Source: Solanum dulcamara (lineage: Eukaryota; Streptophyta; Magnoliopsida; Solanales; Solanaceae). From it: a stretch of DNA of 64,000 nucleotides. This document shows, one piece after another, positions 10,431 through 19,754 of the stretch. The translations under genes and the position numbers were made by a program. Numbering within the stretch: position 1 is the first letter of the stretch; every line of letters begins with the position of its first letter. Under the pieces are notes generated by a model. That model was not told the origin of the DNA, made no database searches, and saw only the letters and a program-made list of their open reading frames with translations. The stretch spans positions 80,798,001-80,862,000 of the forward strand of contig NC_077240.1 of NCBI RefSeq assembly GCF_947179165.1, read 5' to 3'.

Positions 10431-10790
10431 ATGGGAAAAGAAAAAAAGTTGGCTTCTTGACTTGGAAGTCATGGTCTTTACACCAACCATCACTATTTTC
10501 CTAATCAATCAGTGTCTTTTTGGAATTTTTACTTGAAATGTCTTTTCTCAAAGTGTACCCCAAATATTATTCTTATTTTGATTAATCAAACTTTTTGAAT
10601 TTTCAATTTGAAATGTTTTTGCCCCAATCTATACATCAACTGAGAAAAATCTAAATTCATGATGAAATACCTTTTTTCTTATTTGACTACCATTAGATTA
10701 CACAATCTTCACGTATGGTGTGACATACTAGGATGGTTATTTTTGATCCATTAAGTAATAATAGGGGCATTTTTAGATCAAACTATTAAA
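10431..10790 (+). repeat. Duplicated Hcr9 upstream region (partner 11911-12239)
   Basis: GAAAAAAAGTTGGCTTCTTG through TTGGAAGTCATGGTC, AAATGTCTTTTCTCAAAGT and ATGGTGTGACATACTAGGAT align almost continuously with 11911-12239, the sequence directly upstream of the Hcr9 gene. No Hcr9 coding sequence follows this first copy, so it looks like the leftover of a deleted or recombined gene. Confidence 0.75.
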
Positions 10791-11204
10791 ACTTGTGGAC
10801 CATTCTAAGACTAGTATTACCTAGTGGTAGCCATATTAGGAGCAACTTCAGAATTAGGCTCCTTCTCCGAACTTGATGCATAAACATGGGCAAAACCATC
10901 ATTAAATTGCAACAAAGTATTGACAATTACTGAACTTGCTAGACATGATGAAATTCTTCATATATTTTTTCAAGAATAATTACTGAACTTTATCCACTAT
11001 TATAGTAAAGTCATAAAGAATTATTTGCCTTTAACTAAACTTTGCACTTTGTTTTTGGTTAAAACTTAAAAGGATATAACTACTTATATAATTACAAAGA
11101 CAAACAACAAGCATATATGAGTATGGGGACATATTTTCCATTTGTATAGTCACAGAAGCAAATTCAGTTTACCAAAGAAATTTTTTAACTTTACCTACTA
11201 TAAC
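10791..11204. other. Intergenic, nothing recognised
   Basis: AT-rich spacer between the upstream repeat and a hAT element. No ORF, RNA gene or repeat was recognised. Confidence 0.5.
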
Positions 11205-11751
11205 CGGTGACGGATTCAGAATTTTCGTTCAAAGGGTTCGGAAAAAAAAATCATGATATAGTGTTGATAAATTAGAGGGACATTTTAGATATAAATGGGT
11301 TGGATCATATATGAGCGAGCTTAAATTCAATAATTTTTAACTAAATTAAATATTTTTATTAAAATTTTTATTGAATATGTAATAATATAGACTTGGACAT
11401 TAATTTTTTGATTGAAATATTACTATACACAATTTAATAATTTAACGAAAACAAATTTACAATATAAAGCTATTTGAAAAAATTGACAGTCTAAAAAAAA
11501 CAAAATAATTTAAAAAGAAAAATGAGAAAGATCAGAAATAACAATAAAAATCCCTCAACTAAGATTCAATCTCAATTATGTGGGTGGATGTGTACGGCCC
11601 TAACCACTGCACTATGTACTAGTGTTGTGTTGAGGGGGTTCAATAATTAATATATATAGACAAATCGTAAATTTAATTCTATATATATAATATAATTTTT
11701 CAAGTGAGAGGGTTCGGATGAACCCCTCGGCTCCATGTGGGTCCGCCCCTG
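11205..11751. mobile_element. Non-autonomous hAT element with 8-bp target duplication
   Basis: 547 bases starting CGGTGACGGATTCAG and ending GTGGGTCCGCCCCTG (inverted ends), flanked on both sides by ACTATAAC (11197-11204 and 11752-11759). An 8-bp duplication and CAGNGGCGGA-type ends are typical of hAT. No transposase. The ends resemble those of the element at 41706-41894. Confidence 0.82.
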
Positions 11752-11910
11752 ACTATAACAATACAATTACAAAACTATTTACTTTAACAAAATCATATTA
11801 TCATCATATAAAAGTAACTGAAACATGCAGTTTCTTTCTATATGTCTTATTGAAACTGATTACTGTTTTTCAACAACTGTTGTATTCTTGTTTGACTTAA
11901 GAGTATACCA

Positions 11911-12239
11911 TGGCAAAAGAAAAAAAGTTAGATTCTTGACTTGGAAGTCAAGGTCTATACACCAACCAACACGGTTATCCTAACCAATCAATTTTGTTTT
12001 GGAATTTTGATTTGAAATGTCTTTTCTCAAAGTCTGAATACCAAATATTACTTTTATTCTGATTAATCAAACTTTTTGAATTTTCGACTTGAAAGGTTTT
12101 TAATCTAAATTCATGATGAAATAACAATTTCTTACTTGACTACCATCAGATTTCATAGTCTTCACATATGGTGTGACATGTTGGGATGGTTATTTTTGAC
12201 CCATTAAGTAACAATATAGGCATTTTTAGACCAAACTTT
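11911..12239 (+). repeat. Hcr9 upstream region, second copy (partner 10431-10790)
   Basis: The copy directly in front of the intact Hcr9 gene, ending about 240 bp upstream of its ATG. Contains the shared blocks TTGACTTGGAAGTCAAGG and ATGGTGTGACATGTTGGGAT. Confidence 0.75.
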
Positions 12240-12375
12240 TCCGTTGAATATGTAATGTCTCTATCAAGGTCTATGCATCAAGTAATACTCTTATCCTAAC
12301 CAATTAAGTTGTCTGGTGTGTCCTGTTTTTGGACTAGGGGAACCAGTAGTAAATTTTTCTTTGCTTAATTTGTGC

Positions 12376-12383
12376 TATATATA
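12376..12383 (+). promoter_or_regulatory. Probable TATA box of the Hcr9 gene
   Basis: CTATATATACC lies about 100 bp upstream of the ATG at 12479, a normal spacing for a plant TATA box and short leader. Confidence 0.55.
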
Positions 12384-12478
12384 CCTCATCAATGTTATTG
12401 AATAGACACACAAAGCAAACATTTCTTGATTTCTTCTATACCAACTTCATTAGTTTTGATCATTAATTTAGTGAAGAA

Positions 12479-15115
12479 ATGGGTTGTGTAAAACTTGTAT
12501 TTTTTATGCTATATCCCTTTCTCTGTCGACTTGTTTTCTCCTCATCCTTACCTCATTTGTGCCCCAAAGATCAAGCTCTTGCCCTTCTACAATTCAAACA
12601 CATGTTTACCATTAATCCTAATATTTCTCATTATTGTTTGGACATAACAGGCCAAACGATTCAGTCAAGAACTCTTTTATGGAACAAGAGCACAGATTGT
12701 TGTTCATGGAATGGAGTTCATTGTGATGACACAACAGGACAAGTGATTGAGCTTGATCTCCATTGCAGCCAACTTCAAGGCAAGTTTCATTCCAATAGTA
12801 GCCTCTTTCAACTCTCAAGTCTCGAAAGGCTTGATTTGTCTTATAATAATTTCACTGGATCGCTCATTTCACCTAAATTTGGTGAGTTCTCTAGCTTGAC
12901 GCATCTTGATTTGTCAAGTTCAAGTTTTACGGGTGTAATCCCAGTAGAAATCTCTCATCTTTCTAAATTACACGTTCTTCATATCGGGACTGAATTCCCA
13001 TATGAGCTTAGTTTTGGGCCTCACAATTTTGGACTGCTCCTTAAGAACTTGACCCAATTAAGAGAGCTTGACCTTGACTCTGTGAACCTCTCTTCCACCA
13101 TTCCTCTAAATTTCTCTTCTTATTTAACATCTCTACGGCTTCGAAGCACACAGTTACGTGGGGTATTGCCCGAAAGAGTTTTCCACCTCTCCGACTTAGA
13201 ATCCCTTTATTTATCGTACAATCCCAATCTCACTGTTGGGTTTCCTACAACCAAATGGAATAGCAGTGCATCACTCATGAAGTTATATCTAAGTGGTGTG
13301 AATTTTACGGGTAGGATACCTGAATCATTCAGCCATCTAACTTCACTTCATGAGTTGGACATGAGTTATTCTAATCTCTCAGGGCCCATTCTTAAACCTC
13401 TATGGAATCTCACCAACATAGAGTTTTTGTCCCTTGCAGATAACCATCTTGAAGGACCAATTTCCCAGTTCTCAAGATTTGGAAAGCTCAGGGGCTTAAG
13501 CCTTGGAAATAACAACTTCGATGGCCAACTTGAGTTTTTATCCTTCAACAGAAACTGGACACAACTTGAAGAGCTAGAAATTTCGTCCAATTACCTAACT
13601 GGTCCAATTCCATCCAACGTAAGTGGACTGCAAAACCTACAATTCCTCGACTTTTCATCAAACTACTTGAATGGGACTATACCTTCCTGGATATTCTCCC
13701 TTTCTTCACTGAGAGAGTTATACTTGAGAAATAACACTTTCAGTGGAAAAATTCAGGAGTTCAAGTCCAAAATTTTGTTTGTGGTTGTTCTAAACCAAAA
13801 TCAGCTGCAAGGTCCTATACCAGATTCACTCCTAAACCAGCCAAGCTTACAATTGCTTCTCCTTTCGCAAAACAATTTCAGTGGACAGATTGCTTCAGCT
13901 ATCTGCAATCTGAAAACACTGCAAGTACTAGATTTGAAAAGCAATAATTTGGAGGGAACAATCCCACAATGTTTGGGTGAGATGAGTGAAAACCTTTCGA
14001 TTTTGGATTTGAGCAACAACAGCCTTAGTGGGACAATTAATACAACTTTTAGGATTGGAAGCAATCTCATGGTCATTAGCTTGCATGGGAATAAGCTAAC
14101 GGGGAAAGTCCCACGATCGTTGATCAATTGCAATTATTTGAGACTTCTTGATCTAGGTAACAATCAGTTTAATGACACATTTCCAAACTGGTTGGGAGAC
14201 CTACCTGATTTGAAAATTTTAAGCTTGAAATCAAATAAGTTGTATGGTCCCATAAAATCTTTAGGGAATAGAAACTTCTTTGCACAGCTTCAAATTATAA
14301 ATCTATCATCCAATGGATTTAGTGGGAATTTACCAGAAAGTTTCTTTGGGAATTTGCAAGCCATGAAGATAAATAATGAGAAAACAAGAGCCCCACATAC
14401 TGTTTTTGAAGTTACTTATCATAATTATGCGATGATAAATCTTATTTTTATTACTTATTATCATTGTGTGATGACAACTACAACAAAGGGGCATGATTAT
14501 GATTCCTTTCGAATTTTGTCTTCTAACATGATTATCGATTTCTCAAGGAACAGATTTGAAGGTCATATTCCAAACATTATTGGAGATCTTGTTGGACTTC
14601 GTACGTTGAACTTATCTCATAATGTCTTGGAAGGTCTTATACCATCATCACTGCAACATTTAACTATGCTTGAATCATTGGATCTCTCATCCAACAAAAT
14701 AGGCGGTGAAATTCCACCACAACTTGCATCCCTCACATTTCTTGAAGTCTTAAATCTCTCTCACAATCATCTTGTTGGATGCATCCCCAAAGGAAACCAA
14801 TTTGATACGTTTGAGAATTGTTCATACCAAGGAAATGATGGGTTACATGGATTGCCACTCTCAAAACATTGTGGCAGTGATGATAGGGTAGCACAAGCGA
14901 CAACTCCAGCTGAGCTAGATCAAGAAGAAGAAGAAGATTCACCAATGATCAGTTGGCAGGCGGTTCTCATGGGTTATGGTTGTGGACTTGTTATTGGATT
15001 GTCTGTAATATACATAATGTTGTCAACTCAATATCCAGCATGGCTTTCGAGGATGGTTGTACAATTGGAGCACAGAATTACTACGAGAATGAAAAAGCAC
15101 AAGAAAAGATATTAG
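12479..15115 (+). CDS. Hcr9: Receptor-like protein, Hcr9 (Cf-9 homologue), intact
   Basis: An 878-residue single-exon ORF from ATG (12479) to TAG, close to Cf-9 in length and closely similar throughout, as I know that family. In order: signal peptide (1-~23, MGCVKLVFFMLYPFLCRLVF), N-terminal cap with the cysteine pair WNKSTDCCSWNGVHCD (~69-84), extracellular LRRs with LDLSSNKIGGEIP-type repeats and many N-glycosylation sites (NFS, NLS, NRS types), a loop-out near TTTTKGHDYDSF (~665), a second LRR block, an acidic stretch (ELDQEEEEDSP), one membrane segment (~824-852) and a basic tail ending KKHKKRY, a dilysine-like end. No kinase domain. Known members sense Cladosporium fulvum effectors at the cell surface through the adaptor kinase SOBIR1. 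The recognised ligand cannot be read from the sequence. Confidence 0.95.
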   Translation: MGCVKLVFFMLYPFLCRLVFSSSLPHLCPKDQALALLQFKHMFTINPNISHYCLDITGQTIQSRTLLWNKSTDCCSWNGVHCDDTTGQVIELDLHCSQLQGKFHSNSSLFQLSSLERLDLSYNNFTGSLISPKFGEFSSLTHLDLSSSSFTGVIPVEISHLSKLHVLHIGTEFPYELSFGPHNFGLLLKNLTQLRELDLDSVNLSSTIPLNFSSYLTSLRLRSTQLRGVLPERVFHLSDLESLYLSYNPNLTVGFPTTKWNSSASLMKLYLSGVNFTGRIPESFSHLTSLHELDMSYSNLSGPILKPLWNLTNIEFLSLADNHLEGPISQFSRFGKLRGLSLGNNNFDGQLEFLSFNRNWTQLEELEISSNYLTGPIPSNVSGLQNLQFLDFSSNYLNGTIPSWIFSLSSLRELYLRNNTFSGKIQEFKSKILFVVVLNQNQLQGPIPDSLLNQPSLQLLLLSQNNFSGQIASAICNLKTLQVLDLKSNNLEGTIPQCLGEMSENLSILDLSNNSLSGTINTTFRIGSNLMVISLHGNKLTGKVPRSLINCNYLRLLDLGNNQFNDTFPNWLGDLPDLKILSLKSNKLYGPIKSLGNRNFFAQLQIINLSSNGFSGNLPESFFGNLQAMKINNEKTRAPHTVFEVTYHNYAMINLIFITYYHCVMTTTTKGHDYDSFRILSSNMIIDFSRNRFEGHIPNIIGDLVGLRTLNLSHNVLEGLIPSSLQHLTMLESLDLSSNKIGGEIPPQLASLTFLEVLNLSHNHLVGCIPKGNQFDTFENCSYQGNDGLHGLPLSKHCGSDDRVAQATTPAELDQEEEEDSPMISWQAVLMGYGCGLVIGLSVIYIMLSTQYPAWLSRMVVQLEHRITTRMKKHKKRY

Positions 15116-15229
15116 GTATTCAACTTGATCTTTATCCTTCAGAAGATTACTTTTTATACGTCGATGTATTTTCTACCTTCTTCATCCTTAAAGCTCTTAA
15201 TTTTAATTTTTCTTTTTTGAAAATTGCAG
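15116..15229 (+). other. Intron in the Hcr9 3' UTR
   Basis: GTATTC follows the TAG stop immediately, and GAAAATTGCAG ends at 15229, giving a 114-bp intron right after the stop codon. Hcr9 genes, as I recall, have such a 3' UTR intron. The downstream fragment has the same layout. Confidence 0.65.
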
Positions 15230-15318
15230 GATTCAAATCTACTGAGTTGCTGGAATGTTTTAAAAGCCTTTATCTTTCATACTTTGTGGTGTTTGCTTAA
15301 AGTGGTTTTTATCCTATG

Positions 15319-15324
15319 AATAAA
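15319..15324 (+). terminator. Poly(A) signal of the Hcr9 gene
   Basis: AATAAA about 90 bases after the 3' UTR exon begins; the same CCTATGAATAAAG context recurs after the Hcr9 fragment near 18623. Confidence 0.55.
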
Positions 15325-15504
15325 GACATGACTTTTCATCCATTGAGACTCAACCAGATTTTGTTTTCATTTGTATATGGCATGTAAAAACAAATTCGAG
15401 TGATAAACAGAAGTTGGACACAGACTTGAATCTTTAGATCATTCAATCAGACGATATGTGCCTCACTAAAAATATTTGCACATAACTGTTTCACATTAAC
15501 ACAA

Positions 15505-15709
15505 ACATAGAACATAAAGTTCAGGACACCACGGACAAAAGTTGCAGTCTTTTTTCATTGAAGCAGCAGCAAAATGCCCAACCAACCCATCTCGAGAAAG
15601 GGACTATGATCTCATAAATAGGAATCTTCCGATCCACAACTCAGAATATCTAGTATCCAACACGGCCTCTCTCAGAAGGAGAATCTTCTGTTACTATCGT
15701 CAATGAATT
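15505..15709 (+). repeat. Duplicated segment (partner 23668-23853)
   Basis: ACATAGAACATAAAGTTCAG through GCCCAACCAACCCATCTCGA and GGAATCTTCCGATCCACAAC recurs at 23668-23853. This copy has an extra ~31 bases between two CAGAA words. No coding sense is recognised. At 15710-15927 nothing else is seen. Confidence 0.8.
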
Positions 15710-15927
15710 AAGCATGACACGCTATAGTATCCAGCACGGCCTCATGGGATGCTGCTCATAGCATTGTATCATTTAAGTACCTACAGATGAATTTGAAAGA
15801 AAATAAGATGAACTGGTAAAGTTCTACTGGTTGATAATATAATGTTTAGGGATCACTCACGTACAATGCCCAAGGACTAGATCATAGTAAAACATGTGAC
15901 AATCTGTCAGGATATTGTTCAACATAC

Positions 15928-16009
15928 AATAATTTGAATAGCGACGACGACCACAATGGGATTGGTCTAATAATTTGAATAGAGACGACGACCACAATGG
16001 GGTTGGTCT
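15928..16009 (+). repeat. 41-bp tandem duplication
   Basis: Two adjacent 41-base units (15928-15968, 15969-16009), each starting AATAATTTGAATAG and ending TTGGTCT, differing at about two positions. They lie in a stretch (to 16690) in which no gene is recognised. Confidence 0.88.
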
Positions 16010-16694
16010 AGAAGTTGAAAAGTAGGAGAAACAACCTTGGAAACCAAAGTTAGAATCCCAGCATAGATGATACTGGAAGAACACTTCCCATCTAAGTCTT
16101 GGATGGAGTTACCCACTATCTGTGTCGGTGGAACATAGATGGTACCGATTAAATTAATCGAGCAGAACACAAGCTTACCTGGATATCACTGCTATACAAC
16201 AACAACTATGCATCAGTCCAAAACAACAACTTTCATGGAGACCTGCAACAGGTTTAAAGCCTCAAGAAAGATTAGACATGAACACACAATTGAGTGATAG
16301 AATATCTAGTAATCGAAATCCATATGGATATGACACTTCATTTAGGAAGAAATCAAGCAGAACCGCTTGCCTATAGGTGATGCTTATCGTGATCAACTAT
16401 TGTTCAGATTAATTAATTAGCAAGCTGCTCCATAATTTCAACGTTTCGGGGAAAAAGAAAAAGATTCAGACAAAAAAAAGTGGAAAACAAAAAGAAATAC
16501 CTCGCCAAACAGACTTTGGAACCAGGTTTGCTGTGCATTTTCACAAAAATGTATCCTCCTTGATCTGTCAAGCTATCACTGCAGCTTTCTTTAAGCAGTG
16601 CTTCAATCTCTGTGTGAAATTCATATGCAGGATCCTTTTAGCTGATATTGATAAGTCGAGTTTCAATCAGCAAGCTGCTCAGTTATCAGATCCA

Positions 16695-16898
16695 CTAAAT
16701 AAAACTGTGGGCACCTTGTGTGTTTCAACATCTAATATTGCTTCTCTGAAGGCAGCAGCATGATCCCACCTCTCTGCGCCAGCATAAATGCTTGAGAGTT
16801 TCACAATAACGCCCTGAATGATTCCTCATGACTCAAGCAATAGTTGTGACACTTCATTTCCCAACTCAGTAGCTCCATGAGTTGCACATATGCATGCA
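16695..16898 (-). pseudogene. Pentatricopeptide repeat (PPR) gene remnant
   Basis: On the minus strand the frame from about 16898 reads ACICATHGATELGNEVSQLL, LES, a stop, then GIIQGVIVKLSSIYAGAERW and DHAAAFREAI. This matches the E-motif region of plant PPR proteins (ACxxHGNxELG ... LSNIYAxAGRWDxAAxVR). An in-frame TGA and the lack of any upstream PPR repeats mark it as a dead fragment. Confidence 0.6.
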
Positions 16899-17025
16899 TT
16901 AGCTTTGCGTATTATTAGTGCCTTGTTCGGTACACTTTTTTAGCCTATGTACAATACCCTTTGAGGTGTGTATTACTAATACTAAGAATTCCATTTATTA
17001 GTAATACTCAAGATCTAAGACATTC

Positions 17026-17793
17026 AACTCACAGTGTTCCTTTCAACAAGCAGACAGATCCCTTTTCAGACAGATCCTTGTTCTTAGATCCATTGATTGG
17101 CTGCTCTTTCTCCTCTTCTTCTTCTTTCTTTTTTTCTTCCCTTTTGCTTGTTTTCCGACGAATACCTCCAAATCTGTTCAGATTTGGCCTAGATCTATTA
17201 ATTTCCGGCGGCGGCCCGTGGTTTTCTATTTTCCGGCGTGAACAGTGTTTCCCGAGTGAACAGTGCTACCGACATGAACAATGCTTCCGGCATGAACAGT
17301 GTTTCCAGTGTGAACAGTCAGGTGTGAACAGTGTTTTCCGGCGTGAACCAGGTTCATTTCAACTGGAGTTAGTATCTCCGGTTTCCATATATTTTTGTTC
17401 ATACATTTATCGTTGCATCTTGCTAACTTTAGATTTTTGAATAATTTATTAGTTCATAGGTATTTTCGTGGATTTGGATAGTGATGGTAGACTAGGGTCA
17501 TGTTCTCGTTTTTATTCAAGGTCGGGGTCGGGGTCGGAGACGAGGGTAAGGAGAGGTAAGTGGGTTAAAGAAGCGTCTAGACTGAGAGTAGGTTCTTGGA
17601 ACATTGGAACGTTAACGGGAAAATCCATAGAGCTAGTCAAGATTCTAAAGAAGAGAAATATTAATATAGCTTGTGTCCAAGAGACTAAATGGGTAGGTTC
17701 TAAAGCTAAGGAGGTAGATGGGTATAAGCTTTGGTTCTTTGGTAGATCGAAATATAGGAATGGGGTAGACATTTTAGTAGACATTGATTTAAG
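17026..17793 (+). mobile_element. RTE-type LINE, 5' part only (leader and endonuclease start)
   Basis: A CT-rich leader (17100-17150) and a block of short GAACAGTG repeats are followed by a frame (about 17468-17793) containing RVGSWNIGTLTGKSIELVKI and INIACVQETKW. These are the asparagine and glutamate motifs of an AP-like endonuclease, as in RTE LINEs often annotated as craniofacial development protein 2-like. It stops after VDIDLR, where Hcr9 sequence begins. Most genomic LINE copies lack the 5' end; this one lacks the 3' end, pointing to a later rearrangement. Confidence 0.75.
17239..17348 (+). repeat. Short GAACAGTG repeats in the LINE leader
   Basis: About seven copies of a GTGAACAGTGTTTCCGGC-like 18-base word, imperfect, in tandem just upstream of the endonuclease frame. 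They resemble promoter monomers in LINE leaders. Confidence 0.7.
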
Positions 17794-18397
17794 GGGCATG
17801 ATTATGATTCCGTTCGAATTTTGGCTTCTAACATGATTATCGATTTCTCAAGGAACAGATTTGAAGGTCATATTCCAAACATTATTGGAGATCTTGTTGG
17901 ACTTCGTACGTTGAACTTATCTCATAATGTCTTGGAAGGTCTTATACCAGCATCACTGCAATATTTAGCTGTGCTTGAATCATTGGATCTCTCATCCAAC
18001 AAAATAGGCGGTGAAATTCCACCACAACTTGCATCCCTCACATTTCTTGAGGTCTTAAATCTCTCACAATCATCTTGTTGGATGCATCCCCAATGTAAAA
18101 CAATTTGATACGTTTGAGAATAGTTCATACCAAGGAAATGATGGGTTACATGGATTGCCACTCTCAAAACATTGTGGCAGTGATGATAGGGTAGCTGAGC
18201 TAGATCAAGAAGAAGAAGATTCATCAATGATCAGTTGGCAGGCAATTCTCATGGGTTACGGTTGTGGACTTGTTATTGTATTGTCCGTAATGTACATAAT
18301 GTTGTCAACTCAATATCCAGTATGGTTTTCGAGGATGGTTGTAGAATTGGAACACAGAATTACCACGAGAATGAAAAAGCACAAGAAAAGATATTAG
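17793..18397 (+). pseudogene. Hcr9 3' fragment fused to a LINE fragment
   Basis: From GGGGCATGATTATGATTCCG the sequence follows bases 14487-15115 of the intact Hcr9 gene, coding for the last ~200 residues: final LRRs, acidic domain (shortened, AELDQEEEDSS), membrane segment and tail KKHKKRY. A 2-base deletion (AAATCTCTCACAATC instead of AAATCTCTCTCACAATC, near 18060) shifts the frame inside LNLSHNHL, and nothing upstream encodes the ectodomain. The LINE frame runs into it in another frame and stops after FEFWLLT. It cannot make a receptor; the frame for the membrane segment and tail is open again from about 18110 to 18397. Confidence 0.92.
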
Positions 18398-18677
18398 TGT
18401 GTAGCGACCTCCAGGTATTCAACTTGATCTTTATCCTTTAATATATTGATGAAACTATCGACCTCCAGGTATTCAACTTGATCTTCATCCTCCAAGCTCT
18501 TAACTTTAATTTTTTATTTTTGAAAACTGTAGGATTCAAGTCTACTGAGTTGCTAAGGATGCAGATAAAAGCCTTCTATCTTTCATAGTTTGTGATGTTT
18601 CTATAGAGTGTTTGTTAGCCTATGAATAAAGTCATGACTTTTCTTTCTTTGAGACTCAATCAGATTTTGTATTCATT
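18398..18677 (+). repeat. 3' UTR of the Hcr9 fragment with internal duplication
   Basis: Matches 15116-15370 of the intact gene, including the 3' UTR intron end (TGAAAACTGTAG) and AATAAAG. The words CGACCTCCAGGTATTCAACT and TGATCTT occur twice (18407 and 18459). The match ends where an LTR starts at 18678. Confidence 0.75.
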
Positions 18678-19754
18678 TTGGAACACCCCAAATTTTTTTT
18701 CCGCCAAGACTCGAACCATTCTTCATATGCGTATAGACTCGAACTGAATGACTTCTAAATATATATATGAGTTAGGATCAAGTCCTAAGTATTTGAAGAG
18801 TATTAGATGTGGTTTAGGGTCATAAGGGATCTCTAACATCAAGTCAAGCACAAAGAATTTCTATCATCTAAGTTTTCGTATGAGACCGTATAAGAGTCAA
18901 CTTCAAACGACTATATCTCTCAATATATGAGGATTTAGGTGGCCCATTACCTATCAAATTAAAGATCTTTGAGTCTTCTTTCCAACCCTACCAAGATTAT
19001 ATTTTTTGGATTTTGGAGTAAATAATTATGTCCAATTAACCAGAAGGGTGCGCGACCAATCCGCGTCGCGGACTTGGCCAATCTTGGTTCAAATTAAATT
19101 TTGGAAAAAAATGAACTATGGGGGAACAACTCTGCGACGCGGACTTGTTCCACCCTAGTTCAAATTTCTGACCGTTTTCAATTTTTGGGAGGGGCTTTCG
19201 GTCTTTTCCCCACCTTTCCCAACCTAACCCACTACGTTTTAGGGCTAAAATCTGCCCTTATCAGTATCCTAGGGGTGTTTTCTTCCCATTCACCCTTAGA
19301 GCTTTTGACAGAAGAGATGTAAAAGGAGAAGACAAGCTAGGATTCAAGATTTTCAAACTTGGTCTTTGATTTTCGTTGAGATAATCTTCATTGAGATATG
19401 TAAGGCTACTCATAACGTTGGATTGAGTTCATTCTCTTGTCCTACATCTTTATTGAGTTGAGTTGATTGAACTTGAGGTTCCATGAGTTGAGTTCTTGAG
19501 TTATTTATAAATTCTATTGAGTTTTTGTATATAAATTCATATGCATTGATGATGTTCTTGAGTTATTTAAAATTTCTTGAGTTGGGTTTTGTTGAGAGTG
19601 TGGATTCATGTTTTCATTCACATGAACCCAAATTAAGATTTTATTTTGTTATGTTATGCAATGACGGAATTTTTAAAACATGATTTGTGAAGGTTTAGAA
19701 TAAGAAAGAGTTGAGTTTTGAGAAGTCCTATAATTACCATTTTGAGTATGAAAG

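Noticed and set aside
13801..14133. Minus-strand frame inside Hcr9
   Set aside because: Antisense shadow of the LRR repeats; leucine-rich only by complement.
14953..15300. Plus-strand frame overlapping the Hcr9 end
   Set aside because: It is a shifted reading of the Hcr9 tail and 3' UTR.
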